Shown here one piece after another: positions 8,463-16,673 of a DNA stretch of 64,000 nt; the first letter of the stretch is position 1, and each line of letters begins with the position of its first letter. The DNA comes from Alphaproteobacteria bacterium UBA998. GTDB taxonomy: Bacteria; Pseudomonadota; Alphaproteobacteria; Rickettsiales; UBA998. A model generated the notes under the pieces. The model did no database searches. It was not told the origin of the DNA and saw nothing but the letters and a program-made list of their open reading frames with translations. The stretch lies in NCBI GenBank assembly GCA_002291925.1, contig DBAY01000026.1, positions 1 through 64,000 on the forward strand, written 5' to 3'. The translations under genes were made by a program, and so were the position numbers.

Positions 8463-8999
8463 TTATGAATTTGAGGCGCTAGCGCGGTATTCGGCGGCCA
8501 GATCAACGTAATTCTGCGCCGAAACCGGGATAAACGCCTGTTCTGCCTCGCTCATCGGGCGGAAGAGCTTCGCCGGGTTGCCCGCCCAGAGCTCGCCCGG
8601 TTTCACCCGTTTGCGCGGCGCAAGCAGCGCCCCGGCGGCGAGCATGCCTCCCGTCTCCACCACCGCATCATCCAGCACCACCGCGCCCATGCCCACGAAA
8701 CAGCCATCCTCCAGCGTGCAGGCATGCAGCACGGCATGGTGGCCGATGGTGATGCCCGCGCCGATGCGGGTGGGCCCAGTGCCGCGCGTCACGTGGATGA
8801 CGGTATTGTCCTGCACGTTGGTGCGCGCCCCGATGCGGATGGAATGGACATCGCCCCGGATGACGCAGCCAAACCAGATATTGGCCTCCTCCCCAATCTC
8901 CACATCACCGATCACCACCACTCCCGGCGCGATGAACGCGGTGGGGTGGATGGTAGGATAGACGCCGCGGAAGGGCAGAATCGTGGGGGCGAGGGTCAT
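8463..8999 (-). CDS. Gamma-carbonic anhydrase-like hexapeptide-repeat protein
   Basis: 178 residues, the usual size of the YrdA/PaaY/CaiE group. The left-handed beta-helix pattern of hexapeptides is clear (for example IGDVEIGEEANIWFGCVIRG). The three histidines expected to bind zinc are visible, in IHVTRG and in GHHAVLHACTL. Related proteins are gamma carbonic anhydrases or metal-containing chaperone-like proteins; activity cannot be confirmed from sequence. The start overlaps the stop of the upstream PEBP gene by 4 bp, suggesting coupled translation. Confidence 0.85.
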   Translation of the reverse strand: MTLAPTILPFRGVYPTIHPTAFIAPGVVVIGDVEIGEEANIWFGCVIRGDVHSIRIGARTNVQDNTVIHVTRGTGPTRIGAGITIGHHAVLHACTLEDGCFVGMGAVVLDDAVVETGGMLAAGALLAPRKRVKPGELWAGNPAKLFRPMSEAEQAFIPVSAQNYVDLAAEYRASASNS

Positions 9000-9565
9000 T
9001 TGTCCCGCTGATAGGTGGTCACGAGGTATGCCTTGGAGAGGGCGTGCTGGTTGAGGTAATACCCCACCATGGCCCCGGAGGCGTTGCTGTTGAGCGGCAG
9101 GGTGTCCACATCCAGCGCCCAGATGGTGATGAAATAACGGTGTGGCTTATCACCCGGCGGTGGGCAGGCGCCGCCGTAGCCCGGTTTGCCGTAATCGGTG
9201 CGGCTCTGCACGATGCCCTCCGGCAGCAGCTTGAGTGGCAGCGAACCGGCATCCTTGGGCAGCGATTTCATGTTTGCGGGAATGTTGAACAGCACCCAGT
9301 GCCACCAGCCGCTGCCCGTCGGCGCATCCGGGTCATACATGGTGACGGCGTAGCTCTTCGTCTCGGCCAGGGCACCGCTCCAGTTCAGCTCCGGCGAGAT
9401 ATTCTCGCCCTGGCAGCCCATACCCTTGAACACCTGCTCCAGCGGCATCGTCTCCCCGGTTTTCAGTTGCGGGGAGGTCACGGAAAAGGTGCCCACGACC
9501 GCAAACGCGGGGGAAGCAAGGCACCAGCCTGCCGTCAGGGCGACCAAGCGGAACAAGCGAATCAT
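8996..9565 (-). CDS. Secreted YbhB/YbcL-type PEBP family protein
   Basis: 189 residues with a signal peptide (hydrophobic core LVALTAGWCLASPAFA, cleavage near residue 22). The phosphatidylethanolamine-binding protein fold is shown by the ligand-site motifs DPDAPTGSGWWHWVLFNIP and YGGACPPPGDKPHRY. The bacterial members (YbhB, YbcL) are small periplasmic or cytoplasmic proteins of uncertain function, sometimes called Raf kinase inhibitor-like. It is the first gene of a two-gene unit with the hexapeptide protein. Confidence 0.88.
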   Translation of the reverse strand: MIRLFRLVALTAGWCLASPAFAVVGTFSVTSPQLKTGETMPLEQVFKGMGCQGENISPELNWSGALAETKSYAVTMYDPDAPTGSGWWHWVLFNIPANMKSLPKDAGSLPLKLLPEGIVQSRTDYGKPGYGGACPPPGDKPHRYFITIWALDVDTLPLNSNASGAMVGYYLNQHALSKAYLVTTYQRDK

Positions 9566-9610
9566 GGAAAAATCTCTCCTAATATATTTAACCGATATGG
9601 GCTTAAAATT

Positions 9611-10645
9611 TCACGGGTAAACTGGCAATGCGTCAACTGCCATGGTCTCGGGCCAGCCATACATCACATTCATGTTCTGCACCGCCTGCCCCGACGCCCC
9701 CTTTACCAGATTATCGATGGCGGAGACCAGAATCACCTCCTGTTCGCGCCGCCCGGCATACACGCCCATCTGGCAGCAATTGGATGCACGTACAGCCTGT
9801 GTCGAGGGGAAAGATTGGCTGTCCAGCAGCTCAATGAAAGGCTCGTTTTGGTAAGCCTGCGAGAGACTTGCCCGGATATCCGCGAGCGATGCACCGGCCG
9901 CGAGGGACGCATAAATGGTCGCCACCATACCCCGCTTCATGGGGATGAGATGGGGCACGAAGGTCACCTGCACCGCTGCCCCGGCCGCATCGGTCAACCC
10001 CTGCTCGATCTCCGGGGTGTGGCGATGGCGGCTGACGCTGTAGGCACTCATGCCTTCGTCCAGCTCGGTAAACAGCAGGTTGCGCTTCACGCTGCGCCCC
10101 GCTCCGGAAATGCCGGACTTGGCATCGATGACCAGTCTGTCTGTCTGTAGCAGACCTTGCTTAACCAAAGGTAAAAGCGGCAGCAGCGAGGCGGTGGGAT
10201 AGCAGCCGGGGTTCGCTACCAGCCGCGCCGAGCCCACCGCATCACGCGCATGCTCGGTAAGTCCGTAGACCGCCTCCTCCTGCAGGCTCAGCGCTTGGTG
10301 CGGGTGGCCGTACCATTCCGCATACGCCGCCGGGTCACGCAGGCGGAAATCGGCCGAAAGATCGATGACGCGCAGATGGGTGGGCAGTCCAGCGATCACA
10401 GACTGCGTGGTGCCATGCGGCAGGCAGCAGAACACGAGATCGATGGCCGAGAAATCGATGTCCTCGATTTTCACCAGCGTCTGGTTGGGCAGCTGGCCCA
10501 GATGGGGGAAGGTCTCGTGCAGCGTCTGGCCCGCCTGCGATTCGGCGGAAAGGGCGGCGATGCGCACGTGCGGATGCAGGTGCAGCAGGCGGATCAGCTC
10601 CGCCCCCGTATATCCACTGGCTCCGAGAATGGCGACGTTCAGCAT
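9611..10645 (-). CDS. argC: N-acetyl-gamma-glutamyl-phosphate reductase
   Basis: NADPH-dependent reduction of N-acetylglutamyl phosphate to the semialdehyde, third step of arginine synthesis. 344 residues, the normal ArgC length. The nucleotide-binding start VAILGASGYTGAELIR, the catalytic cysteine in VANPGCYPTAS and the C-terminal PFIELLDSQSFPSTQAVRASN region are all present. The start at 10645 is preceded by an almost ideal ribosome binding site (AAAGGAGGGGGT). The gene stands alone between the GDPD gene and the PEBP gene. Other arg genes are not in the window. In alphaproteobacteria argC often follows rpsI, and here only the GDPD gene intervenes. Confidence 0.96.
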   Translation of the reverse strand: MLNVAILGASGYTGAELIRLLHLHPHVRIAALSAESQAGQTLHETFPHLGQLPNQTLVKIEDIDFSAIDLVFCCLPHGTTQSVIAGLPTHLRVIDLSADFRLRDPAAYAEWYGHPHQALSLQEEAVYGLTEHARDAVGSARLVANPGCYPTASLLPLLPLVKQGLLQTDRLVIDAKSGISGAGRSVKRNLLFTELDEGMSAYSVSRHRHTPEIEQGLTDAAGAAVQVTFVPHLIPMKRGMVATIYASLAAGASLADIRASLSQAYQNEPFIELLDSQSFPSTQAVRASNCCQMGVYAGRREQEVILVSAIDNLVKGASGQAVQNMNVMYGWPETMAVDALPVYP

Positions 10646-10670
10646 ACCCCCTCCTTTTGGAGGCCGTATA

Positions 10671-11666
10671 CTATGTTTGGCGCCCTTGTGCAGCGTTTTC
10701 TTGGGACGAGGCCAGCGTGCCCACCACCTCGCGCAGGGCGGCGGGGAAGTTGGTGATGAGATGCATCTCGCGCACGCCCGCCTGCCGCGCCAAGGCCAGC
10801 CCCTCCCGCAACGCTGAGCGGCGCTGGGACGGCGGCGCTTCCCCAAGGAACCACGGATTGACCGCCCAGCCCTGCTCCGCCGCCAGCCGTAAGGCCTCGG
10901 TGGAGAGATCGCCCATCTCCGGGTGCACGGCGGTCAGTTTCCCACCCACCGCCGCCAGCTGAGCCGCGACCGATCGGAGGTTGTCCGGCGTGAAGGCAAG
11001 GTGATCGCCCCGCTCTCGCGCAGCAGGGTAAAGGGGCTCGGCGGGCTGCCCGTCCCGGCCATAAAACAGCATGCCCAGACGCAGGCGCGGATCCGCTTTG
11101 GCGACCTCCACGAGGTCCCGCACATCAAACGAGGAAAGAATCACAGCGTCGCGTGGCAATGGGCCCTCGGAAAGGGCCTGGGCAACTAGGGAACCCACCT
11201 TGACGCGTTCCACTTCCGCATAATGCGTGCCCTTGACGTCTTTCAGCTCGATATTGAGGGTGATGTCGCGGCCCGTCTCCTGCCGGTAAGCGTGCAGGAA
11301 CTGCATGACCTCGTTCAGTGTCGGAATTTCACCCTTGCGGTCTGCCCCAACGCGCAGGGCTTTCAGTTCGGCCACCGGACAGTCGGCCACGAAGCCGTGC
11401 GAGGCATCCGGCGTGCCGTCTGCGCGGAATACGTGGCGGGAGAGGTCATTACTGTGGGTGACCACCAGTACGTCACCTGCCTTATGGCCTGCTTCTGGCA
11501 GGTCACGGCTGCACATCACATCCAGTTCGATGCCGGTAGCCCCCTCGTCCAGCGCCTGACGGAAGGCCGCGATGGTATTCTCCGCTGGGTGGCCGGGCCG
11601 TCCATAGGCACGCGCCACCTGCCCGTCCGTCTCGCTGCCGCGATGACCCCAGAATTCCACCTGCAT
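10671..11666 (-). CDS. Glycerophosphodiester phosphodiesterase family protein
   Basis: 331 residues from the chosen start. The GDPD TIM-barrel signatures are present: EFWGHRGSE at the N-terminus, PAENTIAAFRQALDEGATGIELDV (metal ligands E and D) and VVTHSNDL (second catalytic His). Such enzymes split glycerophosphodiesters into glycerol-3-phosphate and an alcohol; no signal peptide is seen, so it is probably cytoplasmic. I chose ATG at 11666 because it has GAGGGG 5 nt upstream and lies beyond the hairpin that follows rpsI; upstream in-frame codons fall inside that hairpin. Confidence 0.85.
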   Translation of the reverse strand: MQVEFWGHRGSETDGQVARAYGRPGHPAENTIAAFRQALDEGATGIELDVMCSRDLPEAGHKAGDVLVVTHSNDLSRHVFRADGTPDASHGFVADCPVAELKALRVGADRKGEIPTLNEVMQFLHAYRQETGRDITLNIELKDVKGTHYAEVERVKVGSLVAQALSEGPLPRDAVILSSFDVRDLVEVAKADPRLRLGMLFYGRDGQPAEPLYPAARERGDHLAFTPDNLRSVAAQLAAVGGKLTAVHPEMGDLSTEALRLAAEQGWAVNPWFLGEAPPSQRRSALREGLALARQAGVREMHLITNFPAALREVVGTLASSQENAAQGRQT

Positions 11667-11681
11667 GGTCCCCTCAAACGA

Positions 11682-11715
11682 CATGGCCCCGGTTATCAGC
11701 ATAACCGGGGCCATG
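11682..11715 (-). terminator. Perfect hairpin after rpsI
   Basis: A perfect 15-bp inverted repeat (arms 11682-11696 and 11701-11715, 4-nt loop) lies 24 bp after the rpsI stop. On the minus strand it is followed only by a short T run (TCGTTTGAG), so it may be a weak or attenuating terminator, or an mRNA-processing stem protecting the rplM-rpsI message. The ribosome binding site of the GDPD gene begins a few bases beyond it. Confidence 0.6.
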
Positions 11716-11738
11716 AGCATGCGAAAGAAAAGACGCAA

Positions 11739-12161
11739 TCAGCGCTTCGAGAACTGGAAGCTGCGGCGAGCCTTGGCCTTGCCGTATTTCTTGCGCTCGA
11801 CCACGCGCGGGTCACGGGTCAGGAAGCCGCCTTGGCGCAGCGTCTTGTGGAATTCGGTGCTGAAGGCGTCGAGCGCGCGGCTGATGCCATGGCGCACCGC
11901 GCCGGCCTGACCGGAGAGACCGCCGCCTTTGACGGTCGCCACCACGTCAAACGCGCCGGTACGGTCCAGCGCCATGAAGGGCTGGTTGACGATCAGGCGC
12001 AGCACGGGGCGCGCAAAATAGGCGGTGACATCGCGGCCGTTGATGGTGATGTTGCCGCGGCCCGGCTTGAGCCACACGCGGGCGACGGCGTCCTTGCGGC
12101 GGCCGGTGCCATAGGTGCGGGCGGTGGTGTCGTTCTTTGCGGCGCGTTCAGCTTTGGCCAT
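11739..12161 (-). CDS. rpsI: 30S ribosomal protein S9
   Basis: 140 residues, normal for S9. Typical features are YGTGRRKDAVARVWLKPGRG near the N-terminus, VKGGGLSGQAGAVRHGISRAL in the middle and the invariant basic C-terminal tail ending FQFSKR, which reaches into the ribosomal P site. It follows rplM after 5 bp, the near-universal bacterial pair. Confidence 0.98.
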   Translation of the reverse strand: MAKAERAAKNDTTARTYGTGRRKDAVARVWLKPGRGNITINGRDVTAYFARPVLRLIVNQPFMALDRTGAFDVVATVKGGGLSGQAGAVRHGISRALDAFSTEFHKTLRQGGFLTRDPRVVERKKYGKAKARRSFQFSKR

Positions 12162-12166
12162 GGGAA

Positions 12167-12628
12167 TTACCTTTTATTCTTGGGATTGGCAGCGGCAAAG
12201 TCGTAGGCTTGCGGCTGCTGGGCAGTGTGCGGGTGTTCGCTGCCACCGTAAACGCGCAGTTTGCCGAATTGCTGGCGGGCGAGCGGGCTTTCCTTCGGCA
12301 GCATGCGCTCGACGGCCTTCTCGATGACGCGCTCCGGGAAACGGCCGGAGAGGATTTTCTCGGCGGTGGTTTCCTTGATGCCGCCCGGGTGGCCGGTGTG
12401 ACGGAAGTAAGTCTTCTGCTGGCGCTTGCGGCCGGTCATTTTCACCTTCTCGGCGTTGATGACGATGACATGGTCACCGCAATCGATGTGCGGGGTGAAG
12501 GTCGCCTTGTGTTTGCCGCGGAGTAAGGTGGCGACGCGGGCGGCCAGACGGCCCAGCACCACGCCATTGGCGTCGATCACGTGCCAGTTATGGGTCACTT
12601 CCGACGGTTTCGCGCTGTAGGTTTTCAT
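12167..12628 (-). CDS. rplM: 50S ribosomal protein L13
   Basis: 153 residues from ATG 12628. The start MKTYSAKPSEVTHNWHVIDA is the conserved alphaproteobacterial L13 N-terminus; an upstream in-frame ATG would add 25 unrelated residues. Other conserved segments are VVLGRLAARVATLLRGKHK, GDHVIVINAEKVKMTGRK and HTGHPGGIKE. A GGA-containing site lies just upstream. It is cotranscribed with rpsI. Confidence 0.98.
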   Translation of the reverse strand: MKTYSAKPSEVTHNWHVIDANGVVLGRLAARVATLLRGKHKATFTPHIDCGDHVIVINAEKVKMTGRKRQQKTYFRHTGHPGGIKETTAEKILSGRFPERVIEKAVERMLPKESPLARQQFGKLRVYGGSEHPHTAQQPQAYDFAAANPKNKR

Positions 12629-12712
12629 TGATTTTTCCAGTATTTGCTTATCTCTTGCCACGAAAAGGAGCCGCAAAATACGGTATTCGCCCCTCCCCGT
12701 CAATCCCTTATT

Positions 12713-13174
12713 TCAGCCTTCCTCATCGAGGTAAACCCGGAAGCCGAGGCGGCCCATCACCGCATCTACCCGCTCGGGCGTATGGCCCAGGGGCAGCAGA
12801 ATCTGGCGGTACCGGAAAGTGCCACGGCCCGGGATAGGATGCTCTCCCTCGGACATGACTGACTGGGGGTGGCTCAGCATCCGCAGGAACTCCTCGGCCA
12901 GATGGTTGGCGTCGGTGGCGATCACCCCCTTGATGCAAAAGGGAATCTGGCCGGACTGGTAGGCCATCTGGATGGTTTTGCCGAGATAGGTGAAATTATA
13001 GTCTTTGGTCGCGCGGATATCGCGCGATTGCAGGAGAAAGCATTCATCCCAGAGAAACTGGATCTGGTCGAAATCGAGGTCGTCCTCACTGGGAAAAGGA
13101 CGCGAACCGCGTAACGCCTCCCAATAATTCCGCAGCGCCTCGTTGAGCCGGCGCTCTTTCTCAAGATAAATCAT
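12713..13174 (-). CDS. PAS_5-like domain protein
   Basis: 153 residues. The pattern NYWEALRGSRPFPSEDDLDF followed by a single alpha/beta sensor-like domain resembles the PAS_5 family of small alphaproteobacterial proteins, whose members normally begin with a W-x-x-L-R-G-x-R-x-x-P motif. There are no membrane segments or output domains. The role is unknown; related single-domain PAS proteins are inferred to sense a small ligand. It lies just upstream of rplM on the same strand (85 bp). Confidence 0.6.
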   Translation of the reverse strand: MIYLEKERRLNEALRNYWEALRGSRPFPSEDDLDFDQIQFLWDECFLLQSRDIRATKDYNFTYLGKTIQMAYQSGQIPFCIKGVIATDANHLAEEFLRMLSHPQSVMSEGEHPIPGRGTFRYRQILLPLGHTPERVDAVMGRLGFRVYLDEEG

Positions 13175-13215
13175 CCGGCTGTCTTACAGGCGGCGGGCGG
13201 CCTTGCCAAGCGCAA

Positions 13216-13980
13216 TCAGCCGTAGCGGCCCTCGATGTAGTCGCGGGTCTGGCGCTCGCGGGGGGCGTGGAAAATCTGCTCGGTATCGCCGTGCTCCACC
13301 AGTGTGCCGAGGTGAAAGAACGCCGTCTGCGAGGACACCCGCGCTGCCTGCTGCATGGAGTGGGTGACGATGACGATGGTGTAATTTTGCTTTAGCTCGT
13401 CGATCAGCGCCTCGATGCGGCTGGTGGCAATGGGGTCAAGCGCCGAGCAGGGCTCGTCCATCAGGATGACTTCTGGCGACACCGCCACCGCGCGCGCGAT
13501 GCACAGGCGTTGCTGCTGTCCGCCGGAGAGGCCGGTGCCGGGATGATGCAGCCGGTCCTTCACCTCGTCCCACAGCCCGGCGCGCTGCAGGCTTTTCTCG
13601 ACGATTTCGTCCAGATCGCTCTTGGAGCCGTAAAGCCCATGCAGCTTCGGCCCGTAGGCGATGTTGTCGTAGATGGATTTCGGAAACGGATTGGGTTTCT
13701 GGAACACCATGCCAACGCGGGCACGCAACTGCACCACATCGAGGCTCGGGTCATAGATATTGTCATCCCCCACTTTGATGGTGCCCTCGATGCGGCAGCC
13801 GGGGATGGTGTCGTTCATGCGGTTGATAGAGCGCAGGAAAGTGGACTTGCCGCATCCCGACGGGCCGATCAGCGCCGTCACCGACTGCGGCGGCATGACC
13901 AGCGACACGCCGAACAGCGCCTGCTTCTCGCCGTAAAAGACGTTGACGTTTTCAGCCGTGATCTGGGTGGGGGCGGTCAT
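13216..13980 (-). CDS. pstB: Phosphate ABC transporter ATP-binding protein
   Basis: 254 residues, the usual PstB length. Walker A GPSGCGKST at residues 39-47, ABC signature LSGGQQQRLCIARA, Walker B EVILMDEPCSALDP and the switch histidine in VIVTHSMQQAARVS are intact. PstB powers high-affinity phosphate import through the PstC-PstA channel. The start is 6 bp from the end of pstA. phoU, which often follows pstB, is absent; the next gene is the PAS_5-like protein. Confidence 0.97.
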   Translation of the reverse strand: MTAPTQITAENVNVFYGEKQALFGVSLVMPPQSVTALIGPSGCGKSTFLRSINRMNDTIPGCRIEGTIKVGDDNIYDPSLDVVQLRARVGMVFQKPNPFPKSIYDNIAYGPKLHGLYGSKSDLDEIVEKSLQRAGLWDEVKDRLHHPGTGLSGGQQQRLCIARAVAVSPEVILMDEPCSALDPIATSRIEALIDELKQNYTIVIVTHSMQQAARVSSQTAFFHLGTLVEHGDTEQIFHAPRERQTRDYIEGRYG

Positions 13981-13986
13981 GGGGCT

Positions 13987-15384
13987 CTACCAGCGCCTTT
14001 CGTACTTGCGGCGCAGGACGATGGCAAGCGCGTTGAGCAGCAGCAGGATGACGATCAGCACAAGGATGGCCGAGGCCGTCTTTTCTGCGAAGCCGCGCTC
14101 CGGGCTGCCCGCCCACAGGAAAATCTGCACCGGCATGGCGGTGGCGGGGTCGGTGACGCCGCGCGGGATGTCAGCGATGAAGGCGACCATGCCGATCATC
14201 AAGAGCGGCGCGGTTTCGCCGATGGCGCGTGCCATGCCGAGGATGGTGCCGGTGAGGATGCCCGGCATCGCCAGCGGCAGCACGTGATGCGCCACCACCT
14301 GCAGCGGTGAGGCACCCAAGGCCCGCGCCCCGTCGCGGATGGAGGGCGGCACCGCTTGCAAGGCGGCGCGGGTGGCGATGATGATGACCGGCAGCACCAT
14401 CAGCGCCAGCGTCATGCCCCCCACCAGCGCCGAGGAGCGCGGCAGGCCGAACAGGCCTAGGAACACAGCCAAGCCCAGCAGGCCGAACACAATGGAGGGC
14501 ACAGCGGCGAGGTTGTTGATGTTCACCTCGATGAAGTCACGCAGGCGTCCCCGCGCGGCGAATTCCTCCAGATACACCGCCGCCAGCACGCCGATGGGGA
14601 GCGCCAGCCCCATGCAAATGATCATGGTGAAGAGCGTGCCCTTGATGCTGCCGCCCATGCCCGCTTTCTCCGGCGCGCGCGAATCGCCGCGCGTGAAGAA
14701 GTCCGCGCGGAACGCCTCGCGCACTTGGCCCACGTCCCGCAGATAAGCGAACCACTCCTTCTGTTTCGCCGTGACGCCCTGCACGTCGCCACCCTCACGG
14801 TGCAGGCGGTGCAGCCCGTCGGCGACCGGCAGCCAGAGGGTGAAGCGGGCACCCGCCTCAGCCGCGTCCGGCAGGGCGTCATAAGCGGCGCGCTCATAGC
14901 CGGGCGCCAGCATCAGCAGCAGCTGGCGGCGCTCGGTGGCATCCTGAACCAGGGGGAAGCGTTGCTTGAGCCCCTCGCGCGCCATGGCAGCGGCACCGGG
15001 GAGCGTCAGCGTCGGGCCGGGGCAGCCTGCGTGGGCGGGGCACGCCATGGCCTGCTTGCGCAGCGGGGCATCGGCAATCACATCCACCGCGATTTCGGTG
15101 CGCTGAAAGCCTTTCACGCCCGGAACCAGAATGCTCGCCATCAGCACCGCCAGCATGGCGAACGCGATGCCCAGCGCCGCACGGCCATACCACTGGAAGC
15201 GCCGCTCACGCCGGTGGCGGGCGGCAAGACTTTGGCGGCGACCAATCACCCCCTCCCCAGTAGGGGGAGGGTTAAGGGTGGGGGCGTGAGGATGCGACGG
15301 AGCATCCACCGCCCCCCTCCCAGCCTCCCCCCTATTGGGGGAGGGGTTTTCGAGGGCTGAGGAGGGCTGCACCACGTTATTCAT
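13987..15384 (-). CDS. pstA: Phosphate ABC transporter permease PstA, with a repeat-derived N-terminal extension
   Basis: 465 residues, of the long type that carries a periplasmic insert between the first membrane segment and the permease core. First membrane segment at about residues 70-88; the binding-protein-dependent permease domain (EVNINNLAAVPSIVFGLLGL, then the EAA-like loop ALGASPLQVVAHHVLPLAMPG) fills the C-terminal half. Residues about 12-46 (ENPSPNRGEAGRG to NPPPTGEG) are encoded by a palindromic G/C-rich repeat at 15245-15350 and are unlikely to be ancestral PstA. The ATG overlaps the pstC stop by 8 bp. A later start after the repeat is possible but no good ribosome binding site decides it. 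Confidence 0.92.
   Translation of the reverse strand: MNNVVQPSSALENPSPNRGEAGRGAVDAPSHPHAPTLNPPPTGEGVIGRRQSLAARHRRERRFQWYGRAALGIAFAMLAVLMASILVPGVKGFQRTEIAVDVIADAPLRKQAMACPAHAGCPGPTLTLPGAAAMAREGLKQRFPLVQDATERRQLLLMLAPGYERAAYDALPDAAEAGARFTLWLPVADGLHRLHREGGDVQGVTAKQKEWFAYLRDVGQVREAFRADFFTRGDSRAPEKAGMGGSIKGTLFTMIICMGLALPIGVLAAVYLEEFAARGRLRDFIEVNINNLAAVPSIVFGLLGLAVFLGLFGLPRSSALVGGMTLALMVLPVIIIATRAALQAVPPSIRDGARALGASPLQVVAHHVLPLAMPGILTGTILGMARAIGETAPLLMIGMVAFIADIPRGVTDPATAMPVQIFLWAGSPERGFAEKTASAILVLIVILLLLNALAIVLRRKYERRW
15245..15350. repeat. Palindromic repeat inside the 5' end of pstA
   Basis: Two copies of a CCCCTCCCC...GGGGGAGGGG palindrome (15249-15270 and 15316-15346) flank a short spacer. 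The pattern resembles dispersed intergenic repeats of many alphaproteobacteria, yet here it lies in frame within the coding region of pstA without a stop codon. Confidence 0.65.
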
Positions 15385-16564
15385 ACGCCTCCCGGTATTT
15401 CTTCACGATGGCCAGCGCGGCGATGTTGAGCAGCAGGGTGATGAAAAACAGCGCCAGCCCCAAAGCAAAGGCCGCCAAGGTTTTGGGGCTGTTGAATTCC
15501 TGATCGCCGGAGAGCAGCGAAACGATCTGCGCGGTCACGGTGGTTACCGATTCCAGCGGGTTGGCGGTGAGGTTGGCGGACAGGCCCGCCGCCATCACCA
15601 CGATCATCGTCTCGCCAATGGCGCGGGAGATGGCTAGCATCACCGCGCCCATGATGCCCGGCAGCGCGGCGGGGATCACCACATGCGCGATGGTTTCCGA
15701 CTTCGTGGCACCAAGGCCGTAGGACGCATCGCGCAGCGCCTGCGGCACGGCGGCGATGATGTCATCGGAGAGGGAGGAAACCAGCGGGATGATCATGACG
15801 CCCATCACCAGCCCGGCGGTGAGCGCGCTTTCCGAGGAAATCTCCATCCCCAGCGACAAACCGGCTTGGCGCAGCAGCGGGGCCATCAGCGTGATGGCGA
15901 AATAGCCGTAGACCACTGTCGGGATGCCCGCGAGCAGTTCCAGCGTTGGCTTGGCCCAGGCGCGGAAGGCGGGGCGCGCATATTCCACCATGTAAATCGC
16001 CGACATCAGCCCCAACGGCACCGCCACCAGCATCGCAATCGCGGTGATAAGCAGCGTGCCGGTGAAGACAGGAATGGACCCGAACGCGTCCTCGCCTTGC
16101 GGGCTCCACTGCAGGCCGAACAGGAATTGGCTCAGCGGAATCTGCTCGAAGAAGCGCGCTGCCTCGAAGAGTACGGAGAGCGCAATGGCCGCAGTGACGA
16201 CCACCGAGACCAGCGCACAGAGAAACAGCGTGCTGACACCGAACCGTTCGATGCGGCGGCGCACGGTAAATTCCGGGTGGATACGCTTCGCAGTCAGCGC
16301 AAAGGCGATGAGCGCAATCCCCACCGCCAGCCCCGCCTGCAGCGGCGCCGGCACCGGGCCGAGGTCGAGGAACACGACCGTGCAAAAATAGGCTTCCATA
16401 AAGAAAAACATCACCATCACGGCATACCAGCCGTAATGCTGCGGACGGCCCTGCCAGTCACGCGGGCTGACCGCCGCACCCGCCAGCACCCGCTTCGCAC
16501 GGCGCTGCGTCCCCGCAAAGACGAGGACGGCCAACAGAAGCGAAAGAAGCGAAATCAGGGTCAT
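15377..16564 (-). CDS. pstC: Phosphate ABC transporter permease PstC
   Basis: 395 residues with several membrane segments; this is the long PstC type with an extra N-terminal membrane region (segments near residues 2-18, 48-68 and 75-92). The permease signature is the loop YGLGATKSETIAHVVIPAALPG, preceded by GIPTVVYGYFAITLMAP. It forms the inner-membrane phosphate channel with PstA. It is first in a pstC-pstA-pstB unit. No pstS gene for the periplasmic binding protein lies upstream; instead an unknown gene ends 109 bp away. Confidence 0.95.
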   Translation of the reverse strand: MTLISLLSLLLAVLVFAGTQRRAKRVLAGAAVSPRDWQGRPQHYGWYAVMVMFFFMEAYFCTVVFLDLGPVPAPLQAGLAVGIALIAFALTAKRIHPEFTVRRRIERFGVSTLFLCALVSVVVTAAIALSVLFEAARFFEQIPLSQFLFGLQWSPQGEDAFGSIPVFTGTLLITAIAMLVAVPLGLMSAIYMVEYARPAFRAWAKPTLELLAGIPTVVYGYFAITLMAPLLRQAGLSLGMEISSESALTAGLVMGVMIIPLVSSLSDDIIAAVPQALRDASYGLGATKSETIAHVVIPAALPGIMGAVMLAISRAIGETMIVVMAAGLSANLTANPLESVTTVTAQIVSLLSGDQEFNSPKTLAAFALGLALFFITLLLNIAALAIVKKYREAYE

Positions 16565-16673
16565 GGGCGGGCGAGGTTCGGGCGAGTATCCCTACCCTGC
16601 TTCAGCGCCCAAGTCAAAATGCTCACCCCGCATGGCTGGCATGGCATGGATTCATGGAGCCCCTGAGCAAGCG

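Noticed and set aside
16565..16673. Pho box upstream of pstC
   Set aside because: No pair of CTGTCAT-like direct repeats is visible in this 109-bp gap.
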